This document shows positions 39,691 to 48,958 of a stretch of 64,000 nt of DNA, one piece after another (the stretch's first letter is position 1; each line of letters begins with the position of its first letter). This stretch comes from Streptomyces rimosus subsp. rimosus (GTDB lineage: Bacteria; Actinomycetota; Actinomycetes; Streptomycetales; Streptomycetaceae): assembly GCF_000720725.1 (NCBI RefSeq), contig NZ_JOCQ01000004.1, forward strand, positions 109,472 to 173,471, given 5' to 3'. Under the pieces are notes generated by a model. It ran no database searches. It saw only the letters and a list, made by a program, of their open reading frames with translations, and was not told the origin of the DNA. The translations under genes and the position numbers were made by a program.

Positions 39691-40707
39691 TCAGCGTCCC
39701 GCGTACAGGTCCAAGTCGACGACCAGCGCCCGGTGATCCGTGTCCGGCAGGTCGAGGAAGTGCGCCGCCCGTGGGCGCAGTGCGTCGCTGACCAGGACGT
39801 GGTCGATCTGGACGCCCAGCACGGGGGTCGTCCAGGCGGGCCAGGACGGAGTGCGGGGGAGGCCTGCCAGGCGGGCGCCGTCGCGGAGGCCGGTGTCCAG
39901 GACGGCGCGGAAGGCGGCGTGATCCTGGGAGGAGTTGAAGTCGCCCGCGACGATCAGGGGTTCGTGGCCGCGGGAGGCGGCCAGGGCGCGGAGGCGCCCG
40001 AGTTCGGTGCGCCAGGTGCCCAGGGAGGCGGGCAGCGGCGGCATCGGGTGGGCGACCTGGAAGCGCAGGCGCTGCCCGGCGACGGCGACGGCCGCGCGGG
40101 GCATGGCCATGTCGCCCGCGACCGCGCCGTCCCGGGTGAGCGGGAACCGGCTCAGTACGGCCGAGCCCTCGGACGCGCCGTACCCCGCGAGCAGGCGGTA
40201 CGGGTAGGCGGCGCGGACGGGCGCGGAGTCCAGGGCGGCGGCGCAGCGGTCCGGGTCGCACTCCTGGACCGCGACCAGGTCGGGCCGCTCCCGGCGCAGC
40301 GTGGCGAGCAGCCCGTCCGTCGCCCGGCCGAATTCGAGGTTCGCGGTCAGTACGCGGAGGTGGGCGAGGACCGGGCCCCGCGGCGCGGGGGCCCCGTCAC
40401 CGTACGGCCGGACGAACGCGGCCGTGACGAGCAGCGCGGCGGCGGCCCAGAACAGGCCGGGCCGCCAGCGGGCCGCGAGCGACAGCACCAGGCCGAACCC
40501 GGCGGGCACCAGCAACCAGGGCAGGAACGCGAGGAGTTGAGGGACGGGTGTCACGCCGTCCGAGCCGACGGCGCGGAACACCAAGGGCACGGTGACGATG
40601 AACAGGAGGACGGCCGCACCGGCTCGGGCCGCCCGTCGCTTCCGCGGTGCCGTTCCCGTCCCCGTGCCCGTACCGGTGCGCGCGGCCGTGGCATTTTCCG
40701 TCGCCAT
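39691..40707 (-). CDS. Membrane-anchored endonuclease/exonuclease/phosphatase protein
   Basis: 338 aa from ATG 40707. A Thr-Gly repeat (TGTGTGTGT) and basic residues precede three hydrophobic spans (about 32-100), then an EEP domain: LRVLTANLEFG (Asn), LVAVQECD (Glu metal ligand), IVAGDFNSS, and LGVQIDHVLVS with TDHRALVVDL at the end (catalytic His). This domain arrangement (three spans and an extracellular EEP domain) is common in actinomycetes; substrate unknown (DNA, phospholipid or nucleotide). Confidence 0.87.
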   Translation of the reverse strand: MATENATAARTGTGTGTGTAPRKRRAARAGAAVLLFIVTVPLVFRAVGSDGVTPVPQLLAFLPWLLVPAGFGLVLSLAARWRPGLFWAAAALLVTAAFVRPYGDGAPAPRGPVLAHLRVLTANLEFGRATDGLLATLRRERPDLVAVQECDPDRCAAALDSAPVRAAYPYRLLAGYGASEGSAVLSRFPLTRDGAVAGDMAMPRAAVAVAGQRLRFQVAHPMPPLPASLGTWRTELGRLRALAASRGHEPLIVAGDFNSSQDHAAFRAVLDTGLRDGARLAGLPRTPSWPAWTTPVLGVQIDHVLVSDALRPRAAHFLDLPDTDHRALVVDLDLYAGR

Positions 40708-41303
40708 GGGGACGATGGTGCCGTACCGGCCGGCGGGTGCGAGCCGGATCACACAGGTGCTTGGCGAATTCTTGGCCGAAAGGGGGAGGGGGCGGCGGAA
40801 GCCGTATGGCATTATTCGGTGGTGTGGGTGCCGGAACGCACGGCACCCGGTTTGTGTCCGCGCGAGCGAGGAGGTGATCGGGATGAGTCCCGAAGGAAGT
40901 CCTTGCCGCAGCGTTGCAGTGGTCGGCTGATCCGGACATCGCCGACCGGCTGACTGCTGGATTCGCCGTGGGGTGACCGGCGGGCCGACGGGCCTGATGG
41001 CCGTCGTCATCGCGTCCGGCCCGGCCCGGACGGTGCGCCCCGCGTTTCTCTCTTTTCCGTGCGGAATACCCGTGCGTCGTACGCCTGTCGCCGTGCGCGC
41101 GAAATGCGCGCTGCCGCGCCATGGCCATTCCGGCGTGCGCGCATTTCCGTGCCCCGGTAATTCCGTGACTCCGTAATTCACGATCGCCGTATTCCCCGTC
41201 CCGGTGCCGCGCGTCACCGGGCCACGCCGTCATGCCGATATGCCGCCGTGCCCCGGCGCCGCCGCGCGCCCCTACGGAGACCCGTACGAAGAAAGGCTCC
41301 GCC
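40708..41303 (+). promoter_or_regulatory. Long 5' leader of the Mg2+ transport genes
   Basis: 596 bp between divergent genes. Holds a short ORF (40883-40930) with a strong ribosome site, a 7-bp stem ggtcggc (40921-40927) / gccgacc (40941-40947) overlapping its stop, and further down an exact inverted repeat gaaatgcgcgc (41101-41111) / gcgcgcatttc (41137-41147). This architecture suggests Mg2+-dependent attenuation, as for mgtA leaders in enteric bacteria; an M-box could not be recognised by eye. Confidence 0.55.
40883..40930 (+). CDS. Candidate 15-aa leader peptide upstream of mgtA
   Basis: MSPEGSPCRSVAVVG, with ggagg 8 bp before the ATG. Its last codons and stop form the left arm of a hairpin (40921-40947). 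It may act as a translated sensor controlling mgtA transcription or translation; no other role is apparent. Confidence 0.45.
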   Translation: MSPEGSPCRSVAVVG

Positions 41304-44039
41304 ATGACCAACCTGCTCACCCCCGAAAAGCTCGCGCCGCCGGGCCGCCGCCGGGCGCGCCGGGCCGCCGAACTCGAAGCCCGTACCCGTGCCGTCGGCG
41401 CGCACCTGGCCGGGATCAGCGCGCGCCCGGCCTCCCGCGTCCTCCAGGACCTGCGCACCGGCCGCGACGGGCTGCTGCACGACAACGCCGTGGCGCGCCT
41501 GGAGCGCGACGGGCACAACGTCGTCGCGCACGAGCGTGCCCCGCGCTGGTACGTCCAGCTGGCCAAGGCCTTCTGGAACCCGTTCATCCTCGTCCTCGCC
41601 GCCCTGGCCACCGTCATGTACGCGCAGTGGCTCCAGGTCGCGGACACCGAGCCCTTCGACCCGAAGATCCCGATCCTCGGCGCGATGGTGCTGATCAGCG
41701 GGCTGCTGCGGTTCTGGCAGGAGTACCGCTCGAACAGCTCGGCCGCCGCGCTGCGCGCCCTGGTCACCACGACCACCGCCGTACAGCGCCGGGCCGGACG
41801 GACACAGGCGCCGGCCACCGTCGAGATCCCGGTGGCGGACGTGGTGCGCGGCGACATCGTCAAACTGGCCGCCGGCGACCTCGTACCGGCCGACCTGCGG
41901 CTGCTGACCGCCAAGGACCTCATGGTCGCGCAGGGCGCGCTGACCGGCGAGTCGCTGCCCGTCGCCAAGGCCGACACCCCGGCGCGGGAGCACGGCGGGG
42001 GCGCCGACCCGGTGGAGGCGGACAACCTGGTGCTGGCCGGCACGTCGGTCACCTCCGGCACCGCGACCGGCGTGGCCGTGGCGACGGGCCCGGACACCTA
42101 CTTCGGTTCGATGGCCGGCTCGCTGACGGGCGAGCGCCCGGAGACCGGCTTCGACGCCGGGGTGAAGAAGGTCAGCTTCCTGCTGATCCGCTTCATGCTG
42201 GTGATGGTGCCGCTGGTCTTCGCCGTCAACGGTCTCACCAAGGGCGACTGGGCGCAGGCGGTCACCTTCGCGGTGGCCGTCGCGGTCGGCCTGACCCCCG
42301 AGATGCTGCCGATGGTGGTCACCACCAACCTGGCGCGCGGCGCGGTCGCCATGGCCCGGCGCAAGGTCGTCGTCAAGCGCCTGAACGCCATCCAGAACCT
42401 CGGCGCGATGGACGTGCTGTGCACCGACAAGACCGGCACGCTGACCGAGGACCGCGTGGTCCTGCACCGCTGCCTCGACGCGTACGGGAGGGACGCGGAC
42501 GGCGACGACGGGGGAGAGGTCCTGGAGTACGCCTGCCTCAACAGCCACTTCCAGACCGGTCTGCGCAACCCCATGGACCAGGCCGTCGTCGCCCGGATGC
42601 ACGAGGCCGAGGAGGTCATCGTCGACGCGCGGTTCACGCTCGTCGACGAGGTCCCCTTCGACTTCGCGCGGCGCCGGATGTCGGTGGTGCTGCGGCGCGA
42701 CGGCCTCGACGGACCGGCCGACGAGCACCTCCTCGTCACCAAGGGCGCGGTCGAGGAGGTTCTCGCGCTGTGCACCCGCCTCGCCGACGGCGGACGCCAC
42801 GTGGAACTGACCGACGCACTGCGCCGTCAGGTCGCCGGGGCCGCCGAGGACCACAACCGCCAGGGCCTGCGGGTGCTGGCGGTGGCGACCCGTACGCTGC
42901 CCGCCACCCGTGACACGTACGGCGTCGAGGACGAGGCGGAGCTGACCCTGCGCGGCTTCCTGGCCTTCCTCGACCCGCCGAAGCCGGACGCCGCCGAGGC
43001 GCTGCGGGCCCTGGCCGACAGCGGCATCGCCGTCAAGGTCGTCACCGGCGACAGCGAGGCGGTCGCGGCGCGCGTCTGCGCCGAGGTCGGCATCGCGCCG
43101 GGCACCGTCGTCACGGGTCCGTACCTGGACCTGCTCGACGAGTCGCAGCTGGCCGGACTGGTCCGTACGACCACCGTGTTCGCCAAGGTCAACCCCGTAC
43201 AGAAGGCCCGGATCGTGCGCGCCCTCCAAGGGGCGGGGCACACGGTCGGCTTCCTCGGCGACGGCATCAACGACGCCGCGGCGCTGCGCGAGGCGGACGT
43301 CGGCGTCTCCGTCGACACGGCCGTGGACATCGCCAAGGAGTCCGCCGACATCATCCTGCTGGAGAAGGACCTGACCGTCCTCGGACAGGGCGTCCTCCAG
43401 GGCCGCCGGACCTTCGGCAACACCGTCAAGTACATCAAGATGACGGCTTCCTCGAACTTCGGGAACGTCTTCTCGGTGCTGGCCGCCTCCGCGTTCATCC
43501 CCTTCCAGCCCATGCTGGCGACCCAGCTGCTCGTCCAGAACCTCTGCTACGACATCTCGCAGCTCGCCACGCCCTGGGACCGGATGGACGAGGAGTACCT
43601 GCGCAAGCCGCGCGCCTGGGACGCGCGGGGCATCGGACGCTTCATGCTCGTCCTGGGGCCGACCAGCTCGGTCTTCGACATCACCACGTTCCTGCTGATG
43701 TGGCACGTCTTCGGGGCGGACAGCGAGGCGCACCAGGCGCTGTTCCAGTCCGGCTGGTTCGTCGAGGGGCTGCTGACGCAGACGCTCGTGGTGCACATGC
43801 TGCGCACCCGCCGCATCCCGTTCGTGCGGTCCCGCGCCACCTGGCCGGTACTGCTGATGACCGCCCTGGTCATGGCGTTCGGCATCGCCCTGCCGTTCTC
43901 ACCGCTGGCCTCCGCGCTCGGGATGCAGGCGCTGCCGCTCGGCTACTTCCCGTGGCTGGCCGGGACGCTGCTGGCGTACTGCCTGCTCACCCAGGGCGTG
44001 AAGACCTGGTACATCCGCCGGTTCAACAGCTGGCTGTGA
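41304..44039 (+). CDS. mgtA: Magnesium-translocating P-type ATPase
   Basis: 911 aa from ATG 41304. P-type ATPase with phosphorylation site DKTGTLTED (Asp about 375), TGES at the actuator loop (GALTGESLPV), nucleotide-binding KGA, hinge GDGINDAAALREADVGV, and MgtA-specific membrane sequences (VGLTPEMLPMVVTTNLA, FGNVFSVLAASAF, LLVQNLCYDISQ). P3B-type Mg2+ importer in the plasma membrane. Followed 70 bp later by an MgtC-family gene, as in Mg2+-starvation operons. Confidence 0.95.
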   Translation: MTNLLTPEKLAPPGRRRARRAAELEARTRAVGAHLAGISARPASRVLQDLRTGRDGLLHDNAVARLERDGHNVVAHERAPRWYVQLAKAFWNPFILVLAALATVMYAQWLQVADTEPFDPKIPILGAMVLISGLLRFWQEYRSNSSAAALRALVTTTTAVQRRAGRTQAPATVEIPVADVVRGDIVKLAAGDLVPADLRLLTAKDLMVAQGALTGESLPVAKADTPAREHGGGADPVEADNLVLAGTSVTSGTATGVAVATGPDTYFGSMAGSLTGERPETGFDAGVKKVSFLLIRFMLVMVPLVFAVNGLTKGDWAQAVTFAVAVAVGLTPEMLPMVVTTNLARGAVAMARRKVVVKRLNAIQNLGAMDVLCTDKTGTLTEDRVVLHRCLDAYGRDADGDDGGEVLEYACLNSHFQTGLRNPMDQAVVARMHEAEEVIVDARFTLVDEVPFDFARRRMSVVLRRDGLDGPADEHLLVTKGAVEEVLALCTRLADGGRHVELTDALRRQVAGAAEDHNRQGLRVLAVATRTLPATRDTYGVEDEAELTLRGFLAFLDPPKPDAAEALRALADSGIAVKVVTGDSEAVAARVCAEVGIAPGTVVTGPYLDLLDESQLAGLVRTTTVFAKVNPVQKARIVRALQGAGHTVGFLGDGINDAAALREADVGVSVDTAVDIAKESADIILLEKDLTVLGQGVLQGRRTFGNTVKYIKMTASSNFGNVFSVLAASAFIPFQPMLATQLLVQNLCYDISQLATPWDRMDEEYLRKPRAWDARGIGRFMLVLGPTSSVFDITTFLLMWHVFGADSEAHQALFQSGWFVEGLLTQTLVVHMLRTRRIPFVRSRATWPVLLMTALVMAFGIALPFSPLASALGMQALPLGYFPWLAGTLLAYCLLTQGVKTWYIRRFNSWL

Positions 44040-44109
44040 CCGGTCGATATCAGGAAGGGGGCCGCCTCCGGGCGGCCCCGCGCGAGCGCACGGAGGAGGA
44101 GCGCGGATC

Positions 44110-44916
44110 ATGGTGAACGAGTGGCAGCTGGCCGGCAACATCGCGGCCGGCCTGGGATTCGGGGCGGTCATCGGCCTGGAGCGGCAATGGCGCGCCCGGA
44201 TGGCGGGCCTGCGCACGAACGCGCTGGTCGCCGCCGGTGCCGCGCTCTTCGTCCTGCTCTCGCAGTACGGCTTCGCGGCGGCGACCAGCACCACGGGCTA
44301 CGACGGTTCGCGGGTCGCCGCGCAGATCGTCTCCGGCATCGGCTTCCTCGGCGCCGGCGTCATCATGCGCGACGGGCTGAACGTACGCGGCCTGAACACC
44401 GCGGCCACGCTGTGGTGCTCGGCCGCGGTCGGCGCCCTGGCGGGGACCGGGCTGTACGTGGTCGCGGCGCTCGGCACGGCCGGGGTGGTCGGCGCGAACC
44501 TGGTACTGCGCCCGCTGGGCCGCCGGCTGGACCGGGAGCCCGGCGGTGGCGCCGAGGTCGCCACCGACTACTACTTCGAGGCGGTGTGCGCCGAGTCGGA
44601 GGAAGCGCACATCCGGGCGCTGGTCGTGCAGGCCGTCAGCCGTCCGGGCTTCCGGCTGCGGGCGGTGCACAGCCGGGACGACGGAGCGTCGCGGCAGGAC
44701 CACGGGTCGACCCCGAGGGTCACCGTGGCCGCCGAGGTGACCACCGAGCGGCGTGACGACAGCCTGCTCGAAGAGGCCGTCAGCAGGCTCTCGTTGGAGC
44801 CCGCGGTGTCGGCGGTCAGCTGGACCGTCCTCAACCACCCGGACGGCGGCGAGGAGGACTACGCCAGGGATTACGGGGACGGCTACCGGGACCGGCCGCC
44901 CCGGAAAACCGGGTGA
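44110..44916 (+). CDS. MgtC/SapB-family membrane protein
   Basis: 268 aa. Four to five membrane spans in the first 140 residues with the family signature GAVIGLERQWRARMAGLRTN, ALVAAGAALFVLLS, SGIGFLGAGVIMRDGLNVRG and NTAATLWCSAAVG. The C-terminal ACT-like domain (about 150-250) is cytoplasmic. MgtC proteins inhibit ATP synthase and help growth at low Mg2+. Adjacent mgtA supports a common regulon. Confidence 0.92.
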   Translation: MVNEWQLAGNIAAGLGFGAVIGLERQWRARMAGLRTNALVAAGAALFVLLSQYGFAAATSTTGYDGSRVAAQIVSGIGFLGAGVIMRDGLNVRGLNTAATLWCSAAVGALAGTGLYVVAALGTAGVVGANLVLRPLGRRLDREPGGGAEVATDYYFEAVCAESEEAHIRALVVQAVSRPGFRLRAVHSRDDGASRQDHGSTPRVTVAAEVTTERRDDSLLEEAVSRLSLEPAVSAVSWTVLNHPDGGEEDYARDYGDGYRDRPPRKTG

Positions 44917-44947
44917 CGCCGCACGGGGTGCGGGATAGCGTCGCCGG

Positions 44948-46147
44948 GTGACCACGGACATACGGGATGTTTCCGAAGCACATGTCGACCGGGCTCTCGA
45001 ACTCGCCGACCTGGCCTTCCACTCGAAGGTCGGCGACGCCACCCGCAAGCGTCAGCGGGAGATGCTGCTGGACTGCGACCGGGTGGGCGCGTACGACGGC
45101 GAGGAGATCATCGGCTTCACCGCGGCGCACCGCCTGGGCCTGTCCATACCGGGCGGTCAACTGCCGTCGGCCGCGCTGGACCTCGTCTCGGTGGCGCCCA
45201 CCCACCGGCGGCGCGGCGTGCTCACCGCCATGATGGGCGAGCTGTGGCGCCGCTGCGCCGCCGGCCGGCGCCCGCTGGCCTGCCTGTGGGCCTCGGAGGA
45301 CGCGATCTACGGCCGGTTCGGCTTCGGCCCGGCCACCGAGGGGTACAGCGTCGAGATCGACTCCAGCCGGCCCCTGGACCTGCGCATCACGCCCGACCGG
45401 CGCCTACTGCGGCTGCTCGGCCCGGAGGACGCGGTGCCGGTGCTCGCGCCGCTGTACGAGGCGGGCCGGGCGCGTCGCGCCGGACGGCTCGCCCGCGACG
45501 AGGCGTGGTGGCGGCGCTCGGTGCTCGCCCAGGACGATGACGACGATGACGACGGCCCGGCGCGCATCGTCGTCCTGGGCGACAAGGGCGCGCCCGCGGC
45601 CGGATACGTCATCTACCGGGTGGACAAGGAAACCGTCACCGTCCAGGAGCTGGAGGCGGCCGACGCGCCCGCCGCCGCGGCGCTGTGGACGTACCTCGCC
45701 TCCATCGACCTGACGCGCAAGGTGCGCGCCTGGACGACGGCCGACGACCCGCTGCTGCTCTTCGCCGCCGACCGCGACCGGGTGCGCGTCACCGGCCAGT
45801 GGCCCGCGCTGTGGCTGCGCCTGGTGGACGTGGCCGAGGCGCTGACCGCCCGCTCGTGGGCCGCGCCGGTCGACCTGGTGCTGGAGGTGCGCGACGCCGC
45901 GCTGCCCGCCAACGCCGGCCGCTTCCGGCTGACCGCGGACCCGTCCGGCGCCGCGTACGAGCCCGCCGACGCCCCGGCCGACCTGGCCCTGGACGTACGG
46001 GAACTGGCCGCCTGCTACCTGGGCGGCACTCCGGTGCGGCGGCTGGTGCGGGCCGGGCTGGTGGAGGAGCGTACGCCCGGCGCGGCCCGGCTGCTGGATG
46101 CCGCGCTGGAGACGGAATACCTGCCGTTCACGGCCGAGGACTACTGA
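44948..46147 (+). CDS. Eis-like GNAT N-acetyltransferase
   Basis: 399 aa, GTG start. N-terminal GNAT fold: LDLVSVAPTHRRRGVLTAMM (acetyl-CoA pyrophosphate loop) and LWASEDAIYGRFGFGPAT; then a second GNAT-like domain and a C-terminal SCP2-like domain (about 295-399), the three-part order of Eis aminoglycoside/lysine acetyltransferases. An Asp-rich DDDDDDDGP loop (about 195-204) is unusual. Could give aminoglycoside or peptide resistance; substrate unknown. Confidence 0.88.
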   Translation: MTTDIRDVSEAHVDRALELADLAFHSKVGDATRKRQREMLLDCDRVGAYDGEEIIGFTAAHRLGLSIPGGQLPSAALDLVSVAPTHRRRGVLTAMMGELWRRCAAGRRPLACLWASEDAIYGRFGFGPATEGYSVEIDSSRPLDLRITPDRRLLRLLGPEDAVPVLAPLYEAGRARRAGRLARDEAWWRRSVLAQDDDDDDDGPARIVVLGDKGAPAAGYVIYRVDKETVTVQELEAADAPAAAALWTYLASIDLTRKVRAWTTADDPLLLFAADRDRVRVTGQWPALWLRLVDVAEALTARSWAAPVDLVLEVRDAALPANAGRFRLTADPSGAAYEPADAPADLALDVRELAACYLGGTPVRRLVRAGLVEERTPGAARLLDAALETEYLPFTAEDY

Positions 46148-46231
46148 GGGGCGGCCGGTCCCGGCGTCGGCGCTCCGCGACAATGACCCCGTACGGACGG
46201 ACACCCGTACGGACGGACGGGGGAGGGCGGC

Positions 46232-47179
46232 GTGGAGCTGCGGCAGGTGCGGTATTTCGTCGCGGTCGCGCAGGAACTGCACTTCGGGCGGGCCGCCGAG
46301 CGGCTGCACATCGTGCAGTCGGCGGTCAGCCAGCAGGTGCGGCGGCTGGAGCGGGAGGTGGGTGCGGACCTGTTCGACCGGTCGGCCCGGCAGGTACGGC
46401 TCACCGCCGCCGGAGAACGGTTCCTGCCCGAGGCGCGGGCCCTGCTCGCGGCCGAGGAACGCGCGCTCGCCGTCGTCGCCGACCTGGTCGGCACGCGGCG
46501 CAGCACCCTGCGGCTCGGGACGAGCGCGGGCCTGGGGGACCACCTGGACCGCGTCCTGGACGCCCTGTCCCGTCTCGCCCCCGGCCTCCGCGTCCAGCTG
46601 GTCTCCGCGCCGACGCGCGAACGCCTGGACCGGGTGGCCAAAGGCGAACTGGACGCCGCGTTCGTACGTGACACAGACATTGGCGGTACGGACGGCAGCG
46701 ATACCGACGGCGCGCTCCGCCACACACCCCTGTGGCCGGACCCGCTCGTCGCCGTCCTGCCCGCCGCGCACCCCCTCGCGGGCGCCGGGCCGGAGGAGGC
46801 CGCGGGCGTGGACCTGGCCGCGCTGGCCGACGTACCGCTGCGGCTGACCGCCCGCCGCACCAACCCGGCTCTCGTCGACCGGGTCCTGACCGCCTGCCAC
46901 GACGCGGGCTTCGAGCCCGTACCCGTACCGGGCCCGCCGGCCGGTTCGCTCCAGGACAACCTCGCCGCGATCGGTGCCGCCGGGCCCGCCGACCCGTCCT
47001 GGACCGTGGTGTACGCCGCGCACGCCCGCCAACTGCGCACCCCGCGCGTCGCCTTCCGCCCCTTCCGTACGCCCCTCACGCTGACCACCTCGCTGGCGGT
47101 GCACCGCACCGCACCGCCCGCGTGCGTCGATGATCTGCTCGCGGCGTGCGAGGCCGCGGCCCGCCATCTCGATCCGTGA
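46232..47179 (+). CDS. LysR-family transcriptional regulator
   Basis: 315 aa, GTG start. N-terminal helix-turn-helix MELRQVRYFVAVAQELHFGR then SAVSQQVRRLEREVGADLFD; residues 90-310 form the periplasmic-binding-like effector domain. Lies between the Eis-like and tautomerase genes, all on the + strand; it may regulate either. Effector unknown. Confidence 0.92.
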   Translation: MELRQVRYFVAVAQELHFGRAAERLHIVQSAVSQQVRRLEREVGADLFDRSARQVRLTAAGERFLPEARALLAAEERALAVVADLVGTRRSTLRLGTSAGLGDHLDRVLDALSRLAPGLRVQLVSAPTRERLDRVAKGELDAAFVRDTDIGGTDGSDTDGALRHTPLWPDPLVAVLPAAHPLAGAGPEEAAGVDLAALADVPLRLTARRTNPALVDRVLTACHDAGFEPVPVPGPPAGSLQDNLAAIGAAGPADPSWTVVYAAHARQLRTPRVAFRPFRTPLTLTTSLAVHRTAPPACVDDLLAACEAAARHLDP

Positions 47180-47294
47180 TCGCAGCGAGCGCGGACTGCT
47201 TCTTGGTCGCGCGGCCCGCTCCGGATGGACTGGGGGCATGCGGACGAGGAGCCCGGAACGGCCGGGCGACCGCCGCCGTGAGGGGAGTTCCGCC

Positions 47295-47477
47295 ATGCCC
47301 GTCGTCACCGTTCAGCAGGGTCCGCGCAGCACCGAGCTCAAGCGCGAGCTGGTCCGGCAGATCACCGACGCGTTCGTGGACGCGCTGCACGTACCGGCCG
47401 AGAGCGTGCAGGTCTGGATCCACGAGGTGCCCACCGACAGCTGGGGCTCGGCCGGGAAGCTGACCGCCGACAAGTAG
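47295..47477 (+). CDS. 4-oxalocrotonate tautomerase family protein
   Basis: 60 aa. Starts MPVVTVQQGPRSTELKRELV, so Pro1 (after Met removal) is the catalytic base of the tautomerase fold, with Arg11-region and Arg39-type residues partly kept (VQVWIHEVP). Small homohexameric enzymes that tautomerise enols; physiological substrate not known. Ribosome site aggggag. Confidence 0.9.
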   Translation: MPVVTVQQGPRSTELKRELVRQITDAFVDALHVPAESVQVWIHEVPTDSWGSAGKLTADK

Positions 47478-47610
47478 GCGGGACGGCCCGGGCGGGCGGC
47501 GCGGCGCGGTGGCCGGAAGTCGTGACACCGCGCCGCGCCGCCGTTTGGGCGCCGTGCCCCCGGGCACCCGGCGCCGTGTTGCGCCTCCCGATCGTGCGAA
47601 GGAGCTTTCC

Positions 47611-47958
47611 ATGAGCGACATCTGGGGCTACCCAGCGACCGCCGGGCACACGGCGGGCACGGACCTCGTCGGGTACAAGGTCGAGGCCACGGACGGCAGT
47701 ATCGGCAAGGTCGACAAGCACTCCGACGACGTGGGCTCCGCCTGGATCGTGGTGGACACCGGCGTATGGATCTTCGGCAAGAGCGTCCTGCTGCCGGCCG
47801 GTGTCATCGCGTCGGTGGACAACGCCGAACGCAAGATCTTCGTGTCCCGCACCAAGGAAGAGATCAAGGACTCCCCGGAGTTCGACAAGGAGAAGCACCT
47901 CAACAACCCCGACTACCACGAGCAGCTCGGGCGGTATTACCACCCGCATCACAAGTGA
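47611..47958 (+). CDS. PRC-barrel domain protein
   Basis: 115 aa. DLVGYKVEATDGSIGKVDKH, then VVDTGVWIFGKSVLLPAGVI, the beta-barrel pattern of PRC domains, followed by an acidic/His-rich tail (DYHEQLGRYYHPHHK). Such stand-alone PRC proteins are often induced by stress in Streptomyces. ATG follows aaggag. Confidence 0.88.
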   Translation: MSDIWGYPATAGHTAGTDLVGYKVEATDGSIGKVDKHSDDVGSAWIVVDTGVWIFGKSVLLPAGVIASVDNAERKIFVSRTKEEIKDSPEFDKEKHLNNPDYHEQLGRYYHPHHK

Positions 47959-47973
47959 CACCACGCACCACGC

Positions 47974-48006
47974 GCGGGTCCGGCCGGGCTACCCGGCCGG
48001 ACCCGC
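47974..48006. terminator. Bidirectional terminator between PRC and LuxR-type genes
   Basis: Perfect 15-bp stem gcgggtccggccggg (47974-47988) / cccggccggacccgc (47992-48006), 3-nt loop, between convergent genes. G+C-rich without T-runs, the usual Streptomyces form. Confidence 0.8.
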
Positions 48007-48022
48007 CGTCACGTGCGACGGC

Positions 48023-48865
48023 CTACGGCAGCACCCCCGCCCGCCGCGCCGCCACCACCGCCTGGAGGCGGGAATGCACACCCAGCTTGCGCATGGCGGA
48101 GCGCAGATAGCTCTTGACCGTCTCCGGGCGCAGGCCCAGCCGCTCCGCCGCCGCCGCGTTGGTCGCGCCGGTGGCCACGCACGCCAGGACGTCCACCTCG
48201 CGCGGCGCCAGCGGGACCGTGTCCTGCATGCCGTGTCCGGGGGAGGACGCCGCCGCCAGCCGCCCGCAGGCCGTCAGCAGTTCCCGGCGCAGGGCCGGGT
48301 CCGCGATGCGCTGGGCCAGTGCCCGCAGCTCGCCGTGTGTCTCCCGTACCTCCTCCCACACCGCCGGGTCAGCGGCGGCCGGCTGCCGGGCGGCCGACAG
48401 CAGCCGCTGCGCCTCGTCCTGGAGCAGCAGGGCCTGTTCCAGTTCGCGGGCGGCCGCCATCGCGGCGGACAGCGGGCGGTCGCCGAGCTGTACGGGGTGC
48501 CGCAGCGCCCCGTACAGGACGCCGCGCACCCGGCGGCGCACCACGACCGGCACCGCGAGCACGGAGCACAGTCCCTCGGCGGCCACGGCCGCGTCGTACT
48601 CGTGGCTGATCACGGGGGAGGAGCGGTAGTCGGTCACCGCGAAGGGCCGGGTGAGCACCGCCGCCTTGCCGCCGAGGCCGTTGCCGTGCCGGATGGCCAG
48701 CCCGTGCAACTCCGCGGATCTGGTGCCGGCCAGTTCGCTGATGCGGTAGCGGCCGGTGCCGAACCGCAGCCCGCCGAACGCCACCGGCAGCCCGCTCGCC
48801 CGCCGCAGCCGCGACAGCGCCGCCCGTACGTCCACGGACCCGCCGGACTCTGACTCGACCCGCAC
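48023..48865 (-). CDS. GAF/LuxR-type helix-turn-helix regulator
   Basis: 280 aa. A GAF-like sensor domain in the first 150 residues (SVLAVPVVVRRRVRGVLYGA), a short helical linker, and a C-terminal LuxR/GerE HTH (VPLAPREVDVLACVATGATN then AERLGLRPETVKSYLRSAMR). Divergent from the acyl-CoA synthetase pair starting 94 bp away, which it probably controls. Confidence 0.9.
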   Translation of the reverse strand: MRVESESGGSVDVRAALSRLRRASGLPVAFGGLRFGTGRYRISELAGTRSAELHGLAIRHGNGLGGKAAVLTRPFAVTDYRSSPVISHEYDAAVAAEGLCSVLAVPVVVRRRVRGVLYGALRHPVQLGDRPLSAAMAAARELEQALLLQDEAQRLLSAARQPAAADPAVWEEVRETHGELRALAQRIADPALRRELLTACGRLAAASSPGHGMQDTVPLAPREVDVLACVATGATNAAAAERLGLRPETVKSYLRSAMRKLGVHSRLQAVVAARRAGVLP

Positions 48866-48958
48866 GCCGAAACCTCCGCTTCCCCCCGTTCGGGGGTGGT
48901 GAGACCTGCGTCACTGATTACACGATGGCGGTAGGCGGTGCGGCAATGAGGAGGACAC

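Noticed and set aside
41214..43796. 860-codon - strand frame opposite mgtA
   Set aside because: His/Asp/Arg-rich antisense shadow of mgtA.
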